Source: Bacteroidota bacterium
GTDB lineage: Bacteria > Bacteroidota > Bacteroidia > Bacteroidales > UBA12481
Assembly: GCA_018669475.1 (NCBI GenBank)
Contig: JABHCC010000117.1
Coordinates: 1-64,000, forward strand
DNA: 64,000 nt
Reading direction: 5' to 3'
Position numbers and translations under genes: made by a program. Below the pieces are notes generated by a model. It did no database searches and had not been told where the DNA came from. It worked only from the letters and a program-made list of their open reading frames with translations. Positions within the stretch are counted from its first letter, which is position 1. Each line of letters begins with the position of its first letter. Shown here piece after piece: positions 25,056 through 33,549 of the stretch.

Positions 25056-26063
25056 TCACCAATCTGGGTTGCTTACGAATTTCAGGTTTTTCGTGAATCG
25101 GCCTGTTCGCAGAGAGTCCATGGCTTTGTAGGAGAGTTTTAAATGATTGAAACGAACGGTGAATTTCGATGCAATAACTCCAATCGCTCCATCAATATTT
25201 CCTTTCGGATCTTTTTTAATGTCTGATGCCGGATGCATTTCTTTGAGATAAGTGGTGAGCTCCTCATCAGCCGCCGTAATGCTGGCAATCAATTCAAGAG
25301 GTTTGCGATAAGAGATGCTCTTATTGTTGGGAATCCGGGTGCCCAGGAAGGCATAAACAGGATCAGAATAGATCTGGAATTGGTATCTGTCTCTTTCCCA
25401 TCTTAGCTCGTTCTTCTGTATATGTCTGGAGTATTGCACCTTCCGGATGCTGGATTCGCCATCTTCAGTAAGCTCCTCGAAAACCAATTTAAAGGCAATC
25501 TCATATGAAGCAGCGTTTTCAGATGGAAACCAGGAGAAAGTGAGAGGATCTTCATAAAAGTAAATCCTTTTTGCCTGAGAGTTTGGATAAATAATTTTCA
25601 GATCCTTGAATAATTCTGTTTCAGAGATTATAGGTTTTTCAACTCCAGGCAGTGTAATTCGAATTGTATATAATCCGGCAGGTAAAATTCTTTTTAAAGA
25701 ATAAACAGGATTAGGACTTTCAGGGAAGACTCCTTCATTCCTGTGAGATGGACTCTCAAGAAATTGAATATCAAGATTGCTTCCTGTCTGAGCCAGGCTT
25801 ATTTCAGGGGAATTATAGTACAGATTGCCAGGATTTTGCATTAACTTCATGGCATCCTCTTCACCCGAAAAACTTTTGGTAACTTTTATAGAATGTGCCG
25901 TGTCAGATGCATCGAAAATGCCATAAATAACAGGAATTGCTTCACCTGGATATACCAGGCTAACTTCATCGGAGCACGATGTAAACATGCTTGCAAAAAA
26001 TGCAAGCAAGACAAGATCACAGCATCTGAACCCAAACCTAAAAAACAAACGATTCACCAACAT
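25056..26063 (-). CDS. DUF4249-like lipoprotein
   Basis: A 335-residue lipoprotein (lipobox ending FTSC). The opening EVSLVYPGEAIPVIYGIFDA with IKVTKSFSGE resembles DUF4249 proteins, which usually sit beside a TonB-dependent receptor and act at the outer membrane; here no such receptor is adjacent. The body is beta-rich. It follows the larger lipoprotein gene across a 54-nt gap with hexamer repeats, so the two may form an operon. The function is unknown. Confidence 0.65.
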   Translation of the reverse strand: MLVNRLFFRFGFRCCDLVLLAFFASMFTSCSDEVSLVYPGEAIPVIYGIFDASDTAHSIKVTKSFSGEEDAMKLMQNPGNLYYNSPEISLAQTGSNLDIQFLESPSHRNEGVFPESPNPVYSLKRILPAGLYTIRITLPGVEKPIISETELFKDLKIIYPNSQAKRIYFYEDPLTFSWFPSENAASYEIAFKLVFEELTEDGESSIRKVQYSRHIQKNELRWERDRYQFQIYSDPVYAFLGTRIPNNKSISYRKPLELIASITAADEELTTYLKEMHPASDIKKDPKGNIDGAIGVIASKFTVRFNHLKLSYKAMDSLRTGRFTKNLKFVSNPDW

Positions 26064-26086
26064 CGCACAAAACTAACAATTTTCAG

Positions 26087-26120
26087 CCCACACTCACACC
26101 CACACCCAAACCCAAACTCA
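26087..26120. repeat. Hexamer-like repeat (CACACCC/AAACCC) ending in a stop codon
   Basis: CACTCA, CACCCA, CACCCA, AACCCA, AACTCA: a roughly 6-bp periodic tract filling the gap between the two lipoprotein genes. The TGA stop of the upstream gene (minus strand, 26118-26120) is the first triplet of the tract. The words TGAGTTTGGG and GTGTGG recur just after the tRNA gene at about 46860-46880. Confidence 0.8.
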
Positions 26121-28568
26121 CCTTCCCCATCCCATCTTCTCACAATCAGCAGGATCAAGTTCAAATGTCATTTCAATATTCTGGCTGTTAACTGTAAAAG
26201 TGGAATCAGTCATTTTATTATCGAGAATCATACCAATCTCATACGTTGCATTCATTTCTGCATACATGATCAGATTACCTGCAACAATAAATAACTCTTT
26301 CCATTGTTCACCCGGAATACGGAAATATCCTTGAATGGTTGGCCTTATTTCTCCTGCCGGGCAGACTACTCTTAATGTGGCATGAACAAGTTTCTTTTCT
26401 GTTTTGATAAGGTTTACCTCCCAGTTAAGTGGAGGGTTTTTTGGATCTGGCACTCGTAAAATAAACGGATCAGTAACAAACAAGCCATCCGGATCATTCC
26501 TGGTTACGCGAATAAACAAAGGCGCATCTTCTACAAACTCGGAGTATTCTATGACAGGGTTAGATAGCTCTAGTTCATGTGTTGATTCTTTCATTACCTC
26601 CTCGGTTTTCCAATCAAGATATGCCAGTTTAATGGGTAAGCTTGTTTTAGATATGCCGTCTCCTTTGACGAAATTTATTGATCCGGCTAAGCGAATCATG
26701 CTTGATGAATACTCAACCTCCTGGTTAATGGAACTGCTGCAAGGATTCTCCAATGAGATATTTCCGGGACTGAAAATCAGCGGATTATTGTCACTTACTG
26801 TTTGAAAAAGAATATTCACAGGAGTGTTCTGCGGGATAGATAAGTTCAGATTATATGTGCTATTTCCTGGAGTTATGGTGAAAACCCGATTATGAATAGT
26901 TCGCATATCACTTTCGCGTGAGATAATTATACGAACAGGAATATCCTCTTGACCGGAGTCTCCTCCAGCCTGAAAATCAAGTGCTCCTCTCATCCAACAG
27001 CTTGTTGAGCTTAATTCAAAATAAAGTATTTGATCCTCCTGGCATGATGAATTTACTTGTACAGATCCTGCCGGAATAATGAAATCGTTTGCTAATGATC
27101 GAGTTTCCAGACTACATTCGACAGGGATCCCATCCGGCAGCATTAAAAAGAAGGAATAATCTGAAGTATTTTCTTCAATGTTGATATTTAGGGTTTTAAC
27201 TGTAGATCCTGAATCAGAATTGCGAATTCGCAGACGTGCCGGGATGGGGTAATAGGGAAAATCTGCACCCGGCTGAGCTTGCAGGGTTCCACTAAACTTA
27301 CACTTGAGCGGACGTAGAACAAGGTTTTCATCAAAGCTTAGTTGATCAGCTGAAATCACAAAACTGCCAGGGTCAGATGCAAATTCATAATCTGATCCCA
27401 AGGCCCTGAGTCTTACAGTGATATCATCCTCTGCCGGAACGAAGAAGTTGAGATTTAATGTGGATTCAGAGATGCTAAGCGGGATACGATGAATGATTTC
27501 TCCTGATTGCTGGCTCACTATTAATGCTTCTCCGCTAAATTGATCAGCAATAAAAGGTTTGGTGAACTGTAAATTTATTGCGCCACTTATTTCTCTGGTT
27601 TCTGATTCGCTGCCAGCCGCTAAGAAGGTGAGATGGGGCAGGGGGAAGGTGCCATAAAATGTACTGTCATTTTTGTTAACTGTTGCTTTCCCCTCAGAAA
27701 TCCAGACATTTGTTTCTTCGTTGAAAGACCAAACCTCAGGATCTGCACGATTCTCATCCCAGTTGTTGAGACCGAATTGCCATTCAGGAAGATTATCACC
27801 AGAGAAATACCGAACAGGATCTCCATTCGCATTCAGAATATTGATTTCAGCCAGAGCCTCAGCATGGATGACCGCTTTCTTGATCTCTCCGTTTTCCATG
27901 ATGCTCAGAATCTTCTGTTCTCCCAGATTTGTTTGATCAAAATCCTGATATCTCCCAACTTCTAAAGTTATTTCACCCGCAATATTTTCATTCGCACTAT
28001 TCAGAAATTGCACATTCTCGGGAAAATGTAATTGTAAAAGATTATCGGGGGAGATTACTGTGAATTCTTGTTCTAACTGACCTTCCTCGAGGATACCAAG
28101 TTTTACTTTAAACTCAGAGGGTTTGTCGGTTTGATAGCCAGCTCTCGGCATAATGACTGAGTAGGTGAAATACCCGGTATCGCGCAGACTAACTGCAAAA
28201 CTTGCATCTGTAAATCCCGATGCTGTAGCTGAAACGGTGAATTCAATCGCCTGGTTTTCAGATGGAGGACCAGGCTCAAACGGGTTTAAAGCAATGCTGA
28301 TCAATCCAAAAACTGAGTTAATGGTCTCAGGATGTTCCCCCACCTGGGTTAGAATTGCATCCTTGTGTTTGCCTTCAAATTGAGCCGTCACCGAAGAAAG
28401 ATCGTCGGAGCCTATCAGATTGCCAGTTTCTGCATCAACAAATCTAAACGATACAAAAGTCTCAAAGAGATCATAGTTAATGCTTATCTGAACTCCTTCC
28501 ATCGGGTCGAAGTCATTACATCCGAAAAGAATCAGTAATAGGGCAAGAAAAGGAAGCTTCTTAATCAT
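26118..28568 (-). CDS. Large lipoprotein of unknown function
   Basis: An 816-residue protein. ATG at 28566-28568 gives a lipoprotein signal (MIKKLPFLALLLILFGC); an upstream in-frame ATG adds seven residues. The mature part is a string of beta-sandwich-like segments, roughly 110 residues each, with a recurring pattern of polar strands ending in single cysteines (SCQEDQILYFELSSTSCW, NPCSSSINQEVEY). No enzymatic motif was recognised. It is likely exposed on the outer membrane and paired with the DUF4249-like gene behind it. A TACTTTTG box at 28592-28599 precedes it. Confidence 0.7.
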   Translation of the reverse strand: MIKKLPFLALLLILFGCNDFDPMEGVQISINYDLFETFVSFRFVDAETGNLIGSDDLSSVTAQFEGKHKDAILTQVGEHPETINSVFGLISIALNPFEPGPPSENQAIEFTVSATASGFTDASFAVSLRDTGYFTYSVIMPRAGYQTDKPSEFKVKLGILEEGQLEQEFTVISPDNLLQLHFPENVQFLNSANENIAGEITLEVGRYQDFDQTNLGEQKILSIMENGEIKKAVIHAEALAEINILNANGDPVRYFSGDNLPEWQFGLNNWDENRADPEVWSFNEETNVWISEGKATVNKNDSTFYGTFPLPHLTFLAAGSESETREISGAINLQFTKPFIADQFSGEALIVSQQSGEIIHRIPLSISESTLNLNFFVPAEDDITVRLRALGSDYEFASDPGSFVISADQLSFDENLVLRPLKCKFSGTLQAQPGADFPYYPIPARLRIRNSDSGSTVKTLNINIEENTSDYSFFLMLPDGIPVECSLETRSLANDFIIPAGSVQVNSSCQEDQILYFELSSTSCWMRGALDFQAGGDSGQEDIPVRIIISRESDMRTIHNRVFTITPGNSTYNLNLSIPQNTPVNILFQTVSDNNPLIFSPGNISLENPCSSSINQEVEYSSSMIRLAGSINFVKGDGISKTSLPIKLAYLDWKTEEVMKESTHELELSNPVIEYSEFVEDAPLFIRVTRNDPDGLFVTDPFILRVPDPKNPPLNWEVNLIKTEKKLVHATLRVVCPAGEIRPTIQGYFRIPGEQWKELFIVAGNLIMYAEMNATYEIGMILDNKMTDSTFTVNSQNIEMTFELDPADCEKMGWGR

Positions 28569-28591
28569 GTTATCACTTGGTTTTACCACTT

Positions 28592-28599
28592 CAAAAGTA
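28592..28599 (-). promoter_or_regulatory. Putative -7 box TACTTTTG
   Basis: The minus-strand octamer matches TAnnTTTG, 23 nt before the large lipoprotein ATG. Confidence 0.45.
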
Positions 28600-28674
28600 G
28601 CAAAACCAATTGTTCAATCATCAGAATTGACCAATCATAATGTTAGATCTGGTCAAAATTGTATGAAGACCCTG

Positions 28675-30123
28675 TTACACTTCGTAAGTGGAACTAGCAG
28701 TATCACCACCACGTCCTGTCCAGTTGGTGTGGAAGAACTCTCCTCTTTGCTTATCAGTCCTTTCGTAAGTATGAGCTCCGAAATAGTCGCGTTGTGCCTG
28801 CAGCAGGTTAGCCGGTAATCTGTCACAACGATAACCATCATAATATGTCAGGGCACTGGTGAGTGCAGGAATTGGTATTCCCTGTGATAATCCAGTGCTG
28901 CAAACATTCCTCCATCCCTCCTGAGCTTCGTCGATTTTCTTTTGAAAAAATGTATCAAGAAGCAGATTATCAAGATCTTGATCCTGGTCAAAAGCATCTT
29001 TGATTTTGCTCAGGAATGCAGAGCGTATTATACAACCACCACGCCACAACAGAGCGATACTGCCATAATTTAAATTCCATTTGTACTCTTTAGCCGCCTC
29101 CCTGAGTAAAGTAAAGCCCTGGGCATATGAGACCAGTTTTGCTCCATAAACTGCTTTTTCCAGATCATCAATGAAGTCTTGCTTATTCCCCTTAAAAGTT
29201 ACAGACGGGCCTGATAATACTTTTGCTGCAGCCACCCGCTGGTCTTTTTGGGCTGATAAACAGCGCGAGAAAACTGATTCTCCAATCAGAGTAAGTGGTA
29301 TACCCAAATCCAAAGCAGTAACACCTGTCCACTTACCAGTACCTTTCTGTCCGGCAGTGTCCAGTATTTTTTCTACCAGAGGCTCTCCATCCTCATCAAT
29401 AAATCCCAGAATATCACGGGTAATTTCTATCAGATAAGAATCCAGATCTCCCTCATTCCACTTTCTGAACACATCATGCATTCCCTTATGACTCATGCCA
29501 AGCAGATTCTTCATCAGATGGTAGGCTTCTGTAATGATCTGCATGTCACCATATTCAATCCCATTATGCACCATTTTTACAAAATGACCTGCACCATCTG
29601 AGCCTACCCAGTCACAGCATGGAGTATCGTTTTCAACTTTGGCTGCAATGGCCTGGAATATAGGCTTCACCGATTCCCATGCCTCACTTGATCCTCCAGG
29701 CATCATTGAGGGGCCTAATAATGCACCTTCTTCTCCTCCGGATACACCGGTGCCAATGTATAACAAGCCTTTACTCTCTACATAGGCAGTACGCCTTATG
29801 GTATCGGGGTAATGTGAATTTCCTCCGTCAATAATGATATCCCCGGGTTCGAGATAAGGAATAATCTGATCGATAAAATCATCAACCGGTTTGCCGGCTT
29901 TAACCAGAAGCATTACTTTTTTCGGACGCTCTAAACTGTCAACCAACTCCTTAATTGAATGAGTACCTATAAAATTTTTACCTTTTCCCCGACCATTTAT
30001 AAAATGATCAACTTTCTCAGTAGTGCGATTATATACGGCCACAGTGAAACCTTTACTTTCCATATTCAGTACCAGGTTTTCACCCATAACAGCCAGTCCG
30101 ATTAATCCAATGTTTGCATTCAT
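28675..30123 (-). CDS. gnd: 6-phosphogluconate dehydrogenase (decarboxylating)
   Basis: A 482-residue enzyme of the oxidative pentose phosphate pathway, forming ribulose 5-phosphate, CO2 and NADPH. The Rossmann motif GLAVMGENLVLNMESKGF opens the protein with NRT (NADP-type) after it; the substrate block DGAGHFVKMVHNGIEYGDMQ carries the catalytic lysine and EYGDMQ; the C-terminal DYFGAHTYER is conserved. Length matches the family (about 470-485). It is the last gene of a minus-strand run, separated from pdxB by a repeat-filled 94-nt gap. Confidence 0.97.
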   Translation of the reverse strand: MNANIGLIGLAVMGENLVLNMESKGFTVAVYNRTTEKVDHFINGRGKGKNFIGTHSIKELVDSLERPKKVMLLVKAGKPVDDFIDQIIPYLEPGDIIIDGGNSHYPDTIRRTAYVESKGLLYIGTGVSGGEEGALLGPSMMPGGSSEAWESVKPIFQAIAAKVENDTPCCDWVGSDGAGHFVKMVHNGIEYGDMQIITEAYHLMKNLLGMSHKGMHDVFRKWNEGDLDSYLIEITRDILGFIDEDGEPLVEKILDTAGQKGTGKWTGVTALDLGIPLTLIGESVFSRCLSAQKDQRVAAAKVLSGPSVTFKGNKQDFIDDLEKAVYGAKLVSYAQGFTLLREAAKEYKWNLNYGSIALLWRGGCIIRSAFLSKIKDAFDQDQDLDNLLLDTFFQKKIDEAQEGWRNVCSTGLSQGIPIPALTSALTYYDGYRCDRLPANLLQAQRDYFGAHTYERTDKQRGEFFHTNWTGRGGDTASSTYEV

Positions 30124-30132
30124 TTAAAAAAT

Positions 30133-30206
30133 AGTTATCAGTTATCAGTTATCAGTTATCAGTTAAAAAAAAGTCCGGGGTCCTTGGTCTGGAGTCCGGG
30201 GTCCAA
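30133..30206. repeat. AGTTATC heptamers plus GTCCNNN heptamers in the pdxB-gnd gap
   Basis: Four perfect AGTTATC units (30133-30160), an A-run, then GTCCGGG, GTCCTTG, GTCTGGA, GTCCGGG, GTCC (30173-30204) in exact 7-bp register. In the direction of transcription the order is GC heptamers, T-run, AACTGAT heptamers, 9 nt, ATG of gnd, the same arrangement as in front of qmoC. Confidence 0.95.
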
Positions 30207-30217
30207 AAAACAACAAA

Positions 30218-31342
30218 TCAATTCTTTTCAAAACCCAATTTTTCTAAAATCTCAATTGTTTCTTTCTTCAGGTTTACTGTTGTGATTTTGTATGCTGGGA
30301 ATTCTCTTCTTATTGGGTAATCACCTCTTTGCGCTTCGAAGGAATCAATATTTTGTCTTAAATTTTTGTCATCCTGCCGGATGTTATAGGTGCTTTTTAC
30401 AGCATGAGAAATAATTTGCTGCTTTGAAAAACCCGATCCATCCAGATAAATATTTCCTATCATCGGTGGTTCAATATACTCGGGATACCAATTTTTCAGT
30501 GGAAGATCAAAATGTTTGGCCAATTCCCTGATGGAATGAGCTGTTCCCATCGCTTTTCCGTCTCTTGAATAACCTGCTATATGCGGAGTGGCCAGATAAG
30601 CTTTTTCAAGCAGTTCACGATCTATCCCCGGCTCATTCTCCCAACAATCAATAATGCAAGCTCTTACCAGCTCTTTATTCAAGGCATTCTTCAGATCTTG
30701 AGTGTTGATTACTTCACCACGGCAAGTATTTATAATCAAGACTTGATTCTCAATCTTTTCGAATATGTCCTGATTAAACAATTGCAAAGTTCGATCTTGT
30801 CCACTACGGTTCAATGGTACATGCAAACTAATAATATCTGCCTCCCGGATGAGATCTTCGAGGCTGCAGAATCCGGTAGGGCCTTCTTCTCTTGCCCTTG
30901 GCGGATCATTTAGCAGAACATTCATGCCAAGTAAAGCTGCAGTACGTGCTACTTTTGATCCCACATGACCAACGCCGATAATACCAATTGTTTTTCCTTG
31001 GAGCTGCTCATTGCTTTCTTCGGCCCAGTCAAGTAAGGCTGCGGCAATATATTGATTCACAGATTCGGAATTGCATCCGGGAGCATTAGTCCAGGTGATT
31101 CCCTTCTCTTTGCAATACTCAGTATCAATGTGATCAAAACCTATGGTTGCCGAAGCAATGAATGAAACTTTTGAACCCTCTAATAAGTTACGTGAACATT
31201 GGGTTCGGGTTCTGGTAATCAAGGCATCAGCATCTGCTACTTCCCTTGCGCCTGTTCGATTACCCGGCAAATATTGCACCTCAGCAAATTCTTCCAGAAT
31301 GCCTTTCAGATAGGGGATTTTATTGTCGGCAATTACCTTCAT
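30218..31342 (-). CDS. pdxB: 4-phosphoerythronate dehydrogenase
   Basis: A 374-residue D-2-hydroxyacid dehydrogenase whose length and C-terminal dimerisation domain fit PdxB. It starts MKVIADNKIPY and has TIGFDHIDTEYCKEKGI, the NAD motif GIIGVGHVGSKVA (near 120), NDPPRA, INTCRGEVI, and the catalytic-histidine block TPHIAGYSRDGKAMGT, where HIAGY is PdxB-specific. The C-terminal STYNIRQDDKNLR also matches. It oxidises 4-phosphoerythronate in DXP-independent-start pyridoxal phosphate synthesis. Its ATG overlaps the preceding LarA-like stop (ATGA). Confidence 0.92.
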   Translation of the reverse strand: MKVIADNKIPYLKGILEEFAEVQYLPGNRTGAREVADADALITRTRTQCSRNLLEGSKVSFIASATIGFDHIDTEYCKEKGITWTNAPGCNSESVNQYIAAALLDWAEESNEQLQGKTIGIIGVGHVGSKVARTAALLGMNVLLNDPPRAREEGPTGFCSLEDLIREADIISLHVPLNRSGQDRTLQLFNQDIFEKIENQVLIINTCRGEVINTQDLKNALNKELVRACIIDCWENEPGIDRELLEKAYLATPHIAGYSRDGKAMGTAHSIRELAKHFDLPLKNWYPEYIEPPMIGNIYLDGSGFSKQQIISHAVKSTYNIRQDDKNLRQNIDSFEAQRGDYPIRREFPAYKITTVNLKKETIEILEKLGFEKN

Positions 31343-32580
31343 ATTGTAAAACGATCTTTACTCGACCACAAACCAAGAGCCGGGTTTTTTATGAAATAGA
31401 AATCTTCACCATCCGGTGTTTGATTATAGCCCTGATTGAGTTGGCTGACATTAAATTCTTCAAGATATGCATCCAGATCACCCCAGAGAAAGCCCACACT
31501 TTCAATTTCCTCACGACTGAGCATGCCTTCCCCTTTACCCGGACAATAACGTATACTGAATCTTCCTTCTGATGATCCGTGTATTAAATGTGCGGCTGCG
31601 CTTAGATTATTTTTGAGTTCTTCAAATTGATCAACCGATTCCAGAGTTGTTTTTGTGCCATTGTATCCGTATTTCCTTATCAGACGATCAATCTCTTTAT
31701 CCTCACCAAACTCTCTGAGTCCGGGTGCTAATACAATCAATTCTCCTTCATCGGCCATGGCCATCCGTGTACGATATATACTTTTATTGCCTAGCCAGGT
31801 GCTTTTAAACTCCTCGGGATCAAGAAAGACAACTGCCTTCTTTATAGGATTATCAAGCATGATGAAGTTTTTCTCAAGGGCCATTTCTGAGGCATCAAGA
31901 AAGCACTGCTTATCGAAACCTGAGAAAAGACCTGATACTCCTTTATCTGTTACTACAGTCAGGAGATAATAAATAGGTAGATCGGTGGCGAAATGATCTG
32001 ATCCATAGTCGAAAATTTTACGTACCGGGGTAGAGGCCCGGCCCATCATTCGTTCCATTCCATAAACTGCACCCACGAAATGGCTTTTGTTTATACCTTC
32101 AGGACCACCGGTACCAACGAAAACATTTTTGTTGTGATTGGCCATTCCAACAACTTCATGCGGAACAACTTGTCCGATCGATAAAATTAAATCATAATCT
32201 CCTTCAAGCAATAGACGATTTACCTGTACCGGCCATGGGGAATTTAGTTTTCCTTCAGTGACTTCATTAATAAAACTTGCCGGCACCTCCCCAATAGTGA
32301 CAACATCATTCCTCCAGTCGTGAACCCTGAAAAGACTGAGAGGAACAGCTCCGAACATTTTCTTTATCTGCGCTTCTGTCATTCCTGAATGAGTGCCCAG
32401 AGCGGGTAAAATGTCTTTTATCGCATCACCATAGTACTCCCATACCCACTCAGTTAGTTGGCCTGCATATGAATGGTATCGTGTAAAATCCGGAGGAATA
32501 AGCAGTATACGTTTGCGAGACCCAATCGATTGAAGGGATGCAAATAGTTGTGCTTTTATTTCAGAGGGTGATAGTATCAT
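31339..32580 (-). CDS. LarA-like (DUF2088) nickel-pincer racemase/epimerase family protein
   Basis: A 413-residue protein; ATG at 32578-32580 is chosen because the longer frame overlaps the HAD gene. LarA-type motifs are present: IPPDFTRYHS near the N-terminus (substrate and pincer region), ALGTHSGMTEAQIKKMFG (near 80), and SIGQVVPHEVVGMANHNK with the histidine that holds the NPN cofactor. LarA homologues racemise lactate, malate or sugar acids such as gluconate. No larBCE maturation genes are nearby. Position between HAD and pdxB genes and upstream of gnd suggests a sugar-acid substrate, but this is inference. Confidence 0.8.
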   Translation of the reverse strand: MILSPSEIKAQLFASLQSIGSRKRILLIPPDFTRYHSYAGQLTEWVWEYYGDAIKDILPALGTHSGMTEAQIKKMFGAVPLSLFRVHDWRNDVVTIGEVPASFINEVTEGKLNSPWPVQVNRLLLEGDYDLILSIGQVVPHEVVGMANHNKNVFVGTGGPEGINKSHFVGAVYGMERMMGRASTPVRKIFDYGSDHFATDLPIYYLLTVVTDKGVSGLFSGFDKQCFLDASEMALEKNFIMLDNPIKKAVVFLDPEEFKSTWLGNKSIYRTRMAMADEGELIVLAPGLREFGEDKEIDRLIRKYGYNGTKTTLESVDQFEELKNNLSAAAHLIHGSSEGRFSIRYCPGKGEGMLSREEIESVGFLWGDLDAYLEEFNVSQLNQGYNQTPDGEDFYFIKNPALGLWSSKDRFTI

Positions 32581-32587
32581 CAGTTTA

Positions 32588-33475
32588 TTATTTCTTCCAT
32601 GGTGGTATTTCAGGCAGGTAACTGTTGAACTCCTCAATCAGCATTTTCTCATAGCTACCTTCATATTGACCAGTGAAAAATTTGTCTAATCCTTCCAGGT
32701 GCAAGCTCTTCCAACTTAGCTCTTCCTGACCAGGGTTAATAGGGAAAAATAAGACCCCGTTATTTTTAGCTGCTTTCATGTCACCTGGTGCATCTCCGAT
32801 CATCAGGATATGATTATCGGGATACTTGTTTTTAGCTGCCATAGCCAGGTGTTCAGTTTTTGTTCCGTATTCCTGTCCGGCAATTACTCTGACATATTTT
32901 GAAATATTATTCTCTTTCCATTCCCTTTCAAGAGCTTCAACCGGAGTTTGTGAAATAACTATTGCATCGGCTTTTTCATTTAACAGCTCGAGACATTCTC
33001 TGACAAGAGGGAAGGGTGCAATTCCATATACCATTTCTCTCACTGTTTGGTTAACTGCCACAGACCATTTTAATGCCTGATCAATTATAGGATTATTTGC
33101 TTCGCGAGCGTATGCTTCCAGAACCGGATTTCCCAATTGAGTCTCTTTCCGGGTCCATTCAATCAATGGAGTAATATCCGGCAGGACAATATCTCTTGCT
33201 TTTACTTCCTGACGTTCAGATAATAATCGAAAAGATTCAATAAGAGTATGAAAACGGTTGGCTCCCCGGGTTTTGGAATAGAGATTTACGAATTCCCAGG
33301 CTTCACGTACATATTTTGATATAGTCTGCAGTTCCCAATGATGGACTACATTTGGACAAAAACACTCTTTGTGTTTAATTTCCATGGTGTCAAATGCGCA
33401 ACCATCTGAGTCAATCCCGACAAAGAATTTCTTAGTTGGCTGGAGAGTGGTGAGTTGTTGCTGTTGTGGGTTCAT
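32588..33475 (-). CDS. HAD-superfamily hydrolase
   Basis: A 295-residue protein. HAD motif I is FVGIDSDGCAFDTM (Asp near residues 21-23, here D-S-D), motif II the serine/threonine in AIVISQTPVEA, and motif III/IV is HILMIGDAPGDMKAA. A large helical cap (about residues 35-165, with KECFCPNVVHHWEL) is inserted after motif I. It is likely a phosphatase of a small metabolite. Seven nucleotides separate it from the LarA-like gene. A heptamer tract ends 8 nt before its ATG. Confidence 0.83.
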   Translation of the reverse strand: MNPQQQQLTTLQPTKKFFVGIDSDGCAFDTMEIKHKECFCPNVVHHWELQTISKYVREAWEFVNLYSKTRGANRFHTLIESFRLLSERQEVKARDIVLPDITPLIEWTRKETQLGNPVLEAYAREANNPIIDQALKWSVAVNQTVREMVYGIAPFPLVRECLELLNEKADAIVISQTPVEALEREWKENNISKYVRVIAGQEYGTKTEHLAMAAKNKYPDNHILMIGDAPGDMKAAKNNGVLFFPINPGQEELSWKSLHLEGLDKFFTGQYEGSYEKMLIEEFNSYLPEIPPWKK

Positions 33476-33483
33476 TTTAGGAA

Positions 33484-33513
33484 AGTTCTCAGTTCTCAGT
33501 TATCAGTTTTCAG
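33484..33513. repeat. Four AGTTNTC heptamers between pfp and the HAD gene
   Basis: AGTTCTC, AGTTCTC, AGTTATC, AGTTTTC plus AG in exact register, followed on the plus strand by an A-run. In the direction of transcription: T-run, four AACTGAN-type units, 8 nt, ATG of the HAD gene. Confidence 0.93.
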
Positions 33514-33549
33514 AAAAAAAAATAGAAATATGATTTCAGTTGTATGTTG

